This document shows positions 6,319 to 7,490 of a stretch of DNA of 7,490 bases, piece after piece. Position 1 is the first letter of the stretch; each line of letters begins with the position of its first letter. The stretch covers positions 1 to 7,490 of the forward strand of contig JAABRW010000004.1 in assembly GCA_011390695.1 (NCBI GenBank), read 5' to 3'. The translations under genes and the position numbers were made by a program. This DNA comes from Desulfotignum sp. Its GTDB lineage: Bacteria > Desulfobacterota > Desulfobacteria > Desulfobacterales > Desulfobacteraceae. The notes below the pieces were generated by a model. That model was not told where the DNA came from and ran no database searches. It saw only the letters and a program-made list of their open reading frames with translations.

Positions 6319-6332
6319 TGCCCGGCAGGGCA
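6319..6332. repeat. small GC-rich hairpin in the leader
   Basis: TGCCC, GGCA loop, GGGCA: a perfect 5-bp stem 25 nt before the carbonic anhydrase ATG. There is no U-tract on either side, so it is not a terminator; it might affect translation or mRNA stability. Confidence 0.35.
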
Positions 6333-6357
6333 TGGCCGTTATTAAAAAAGGACCATT

Positions 6358-6894
6358 ATGCCACTGTACGCTTTTAAAGCCCATACCCCCCGGATTCATC
6401 CATCCGTATTTGTCGCCCCCTCGGCCCAGATCATCGGCAATGTCCGCATCGGCAGGGATTCTTCCGTCTGGTTCCAGACGGTCATCCGGGGAGATCTGGA
6501 CGCGATCACCATTGGTGACAAAACCAATATCCAGGATCTGTGCATGTGCCACGCGGATGAAGGCATTCCCCTGACCATCGGCCATGGCATCACTGTCGGC
6601 CACAGAAGTGTGATCCACGGATGTACCATTGAAGACGGCTGCCTTGTCGGCATGGGGGCTGTCATCATGAACCATGCAGTGATCGGAGAAGGTTCTGTCA
6701 TCGCAGCCGGTGCGGTTGTGCTGGAAAAAACCGTGATACCGCCTTGTTCGCTTGTAACCGGTTCCCCCGGAAAGGTGAAAAAGACCTATGACAATCCGGA
6801 ACAGCTTGCCGAAAGCATCCGTGCCATGTCAGACAGCTATCTGGAAAGCGCCCGGTCATTTTTGTCCCCAGGCTCTTTTTATGAAATCAAGTGA
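6358..6894 (+). CDS. gamma-class carbonic anhydrase-like hexapeptide-repeat protein (YrdA/PaaY type)
   Basis: A complete 178-aa protein, normal for the family. It is built of left-handed beta-helix hexapeptide repeats from about residue 15 to 140 (VFVAPSAQIIGNVRIG, VIRGDLDAITIG, TIGHGITVGHRSVIHGCTI, VIGEGSVIAAGAVV), followed by a C-terminal helix (about 147-168). Key sites are present: RGD at 44-46, TNIQD at 56-60, and the three putative zinc ligands H65, H82 and H87 with the family's characteristic spacing of five between the last two. Proteins of this kind form trimers in the cytoplasm with metal sites between subunits; some hydrate CO2, others have no shown activity. A good ribosome site (AAGGA, 5 nt spacing) supports ATG 6358. 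It appears monocistronic, with its own promoter, a repeat-filled leader, and a stop that overlaps the end of a convergent gene remnant. Confidence 0.9.
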   Translation: MPLYAFKAHTPRIHPSVFVAPSAQIIGNVRIGRDSSVWFQTVIRGDLDAITIGDKTNIQDLCMCHADEGIPLTIGHGITVGHRSVIHGCTIEDGCLVGMGAVIMNHAVIGEGSVIAAGAVVLEKTVIPPCSLVTGSPGKVKKTYDNPEQLAESIRAMSDSYLESARSFLSPGSFYEIK

Positions 6895-7033
6895 ATCTGG
6901 AACGTGATCCGGGCAGCGCAAGTTCCAGGTAAGCCAGTGCGGTATGGCAATCTGCGGCTGCACTGCCGAATTCATTGGATGCATGGGCTGAGATTTTTTT
7001 CACATCGCCTCTGTTGTCGATCACCAGCCATTG
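6887..7033 (-). pseudogene. 3' remnant of an unidentified minus-strand gene
   Basis: On the minus strand one frame reads like the C-terminus of a protein: QWLVIDNRGDVKKIS, then AHASNEFGS, AAADCHTALAYLELALPG, SRSRFT and TGA (6889-6887). The overlapping plus-strand frame here is Cys- and Arg-rich and not protein-like, which favours the minus strand. Upstream the frame soon meets a TGA (near 7061) without a credible start codon, and from about 7030 the opposite strand carries a recognisable RNase H-type fragment, so the 5' part appears lost. The stop overlaps the carbonic anhydrase stop tail to tail. The family is not recognised. Confidence 0.45.
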
Positions 7034-7284
7034 CCCTGTATGACGGTGAATCGATCAAATATTATGTCCAGGGGCAGAATTTGGATGCATTCATGGATGA
7101 TATTGAAAAATACAACGTGATCGTCACCTACAACGGCAAAACATTTGATGTCCCCTTTATCGAGAAGTATTTCGGCATTCGGCTGAACCATGCGCATATC
7201 GATTTGCGGTATGTGTTGAAAAGCCTGGGGTATGCCGGCGGACTGAAGCGGTGTGAAAAGGCCCTGGGCCTGGACCGGGGGGAA
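7030..7284 (+). pseudogene. internal fragment of a YprB-like RNase H/3'-5' exonuclease
   Basis: The sequence from IALYDGESIKYYVQG (from 7030) through YNVIVTYNGKTFDVPFIEKYF, HAHIDLRYVLKSLGY and LKRCEKALGLDRGE (ending about 7284) matches the middle of the RNase_H_2 (YprB) domain: the NGxxFDxPF motif II and the HIDLR strand are clear. The N-terminal FxDIET strand, which carries the first catalytic Asp and Glu, is absent, because the bases before 7030 belong to an unrelated context. The C-terminal part, which should continue past GLDRGE with the last catalytic Asp, is also absent. An open frame continues from GTG 6904 to 7380, but its two ends are not exonuclease-like. I read it as a relic broken at both ends, not a working nuclease. 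Confidence 0.72.
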
Positions 7285-7302
7285 GAGAATCAGGCAAAAG
7301 TT

Positions 7303-7490
7303 TCAGTTTTTTTGAGCCGTGTGTGTGACTTGCTCCCGGATGTCATGCAACACTTTCGGCAGTGCTTCCACCAGGTATAAAGGCAGGGAAAGCAGTGTGT
7401 AACCTGCAGTTTCAACGCCGTTTTCCGTAGTGATCCGGTGGGCGGTTTTCTGAAGGCCCGGAGGATTCAGGTCAAATCTGACAGCCAGGG
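7303..7490 (-). CDS. C-terminal 61 residues of an unidentified protein, 5' part outside window
   Basis: The minus-strand frame is open from the right edge (last full codon 7488-7486) to TGA at 7305-7303. It reads like genuine protein: AVRFDLNPPGLQKTAHRI, TTENGVETAGYTLLSLP, LYLVEALPKVLHDIREQ, THTAQKN. The C-terminus looks helical and amphipathic, with one moderately hydrophobic stretch (AGYTLLSLPLYLVEALP) that is short for a membrane helix. I do not recognise the family. The overlapping plus-strand frame over the same bases is Cys/His/Gln-rich and less convincing. Its stop lies 18 nt from the end of the exonuclease fragment. Confidence 0.55.
   Translation of the reverse strand, partial: LAVRFDLNPPGLQKTAHRITTENGVETAGYTLLSLPLYLVEALPKVLHDIREQVTHTAQKN

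Noticed and set aside
6897..6928. Inverted repeat CTGGAAC/GTTCCAG as a terminator after the carbonic anhydrase gene
   Set aside because: The loop is 18 nt and no T-run follows; the left arm also falls in the minus-strand remnant's coding frame.

Overview
The window holds bacterial DNA with dense, short-spaced genes. Gene content and codon style would suit a mesophilic delta-proteobacterium (Desulfobacterota, Desulfobacter/Desulfotignum-like), but there is no marker gene here and that placement is a weak inference. The layout looks like an accessory region: a likely defence operon at the left, and on the right several broken genes around one intact housekeeping-type gene.

Left (1-3662, minus strand): an ADP-ribosylglycohydrolase (2604-3662) is followed after 35 nt by a very long reading frame that starts at 2568 and is still open at base 1 (856 codons visible). 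This long gene is the largest in the window. It carries two related PEKY-type modules, a Gly/Lys/Ser-rich linker and an EVE domain, and it stops at the window edge at residues (NIILQ) that in McrB-type proteins lie just before the Walker A loop. I read it as an EVE-domain McrB-like AAA+ NTPase of a modified-DNA restriction system; the motor domain and any McrC partner would lie outside, to the left.

Middle (3663-5720): a compact divergent promoter region (3723-3765) with a 7-bp inverted repeat separates the defence operon from a plus-strand class I SAM methyltransferase (best start GTG 3840). A LysE/RhtB-type exporter gene follows, but its family-like part ends near 5094, where the end of a convergent, more AT-rich second SAM methyltransferase (5108-5719, minus) takes over. 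This looks like an insertion or recombination junction.

Right (5720-7490): on the minus strand are a truncated AbrB/MazE-type antitoxin fragment and a 49-aa reading frame joined by a TGATG overlap. The 238-bp gap 6120-6357 contains two GTTAT/ATAAC palindromes, a good sigma-70 promoter and a striking array of heptamer-phased repeats. These precede an intact gamma-carbonic anhydrase-like gene (6358-6894). Beyond it are three remnants: a 3' gene fragment on minus (to about 7033), an internal piece of a YprB-like RNase H/exonuclease on plus (about 7030-7284), and the C-terminal 61 residues of an unidentified minus-strand protein entering from the right edge.

No tRNA, rRNA, CRISPR array or complete transposase was seen.
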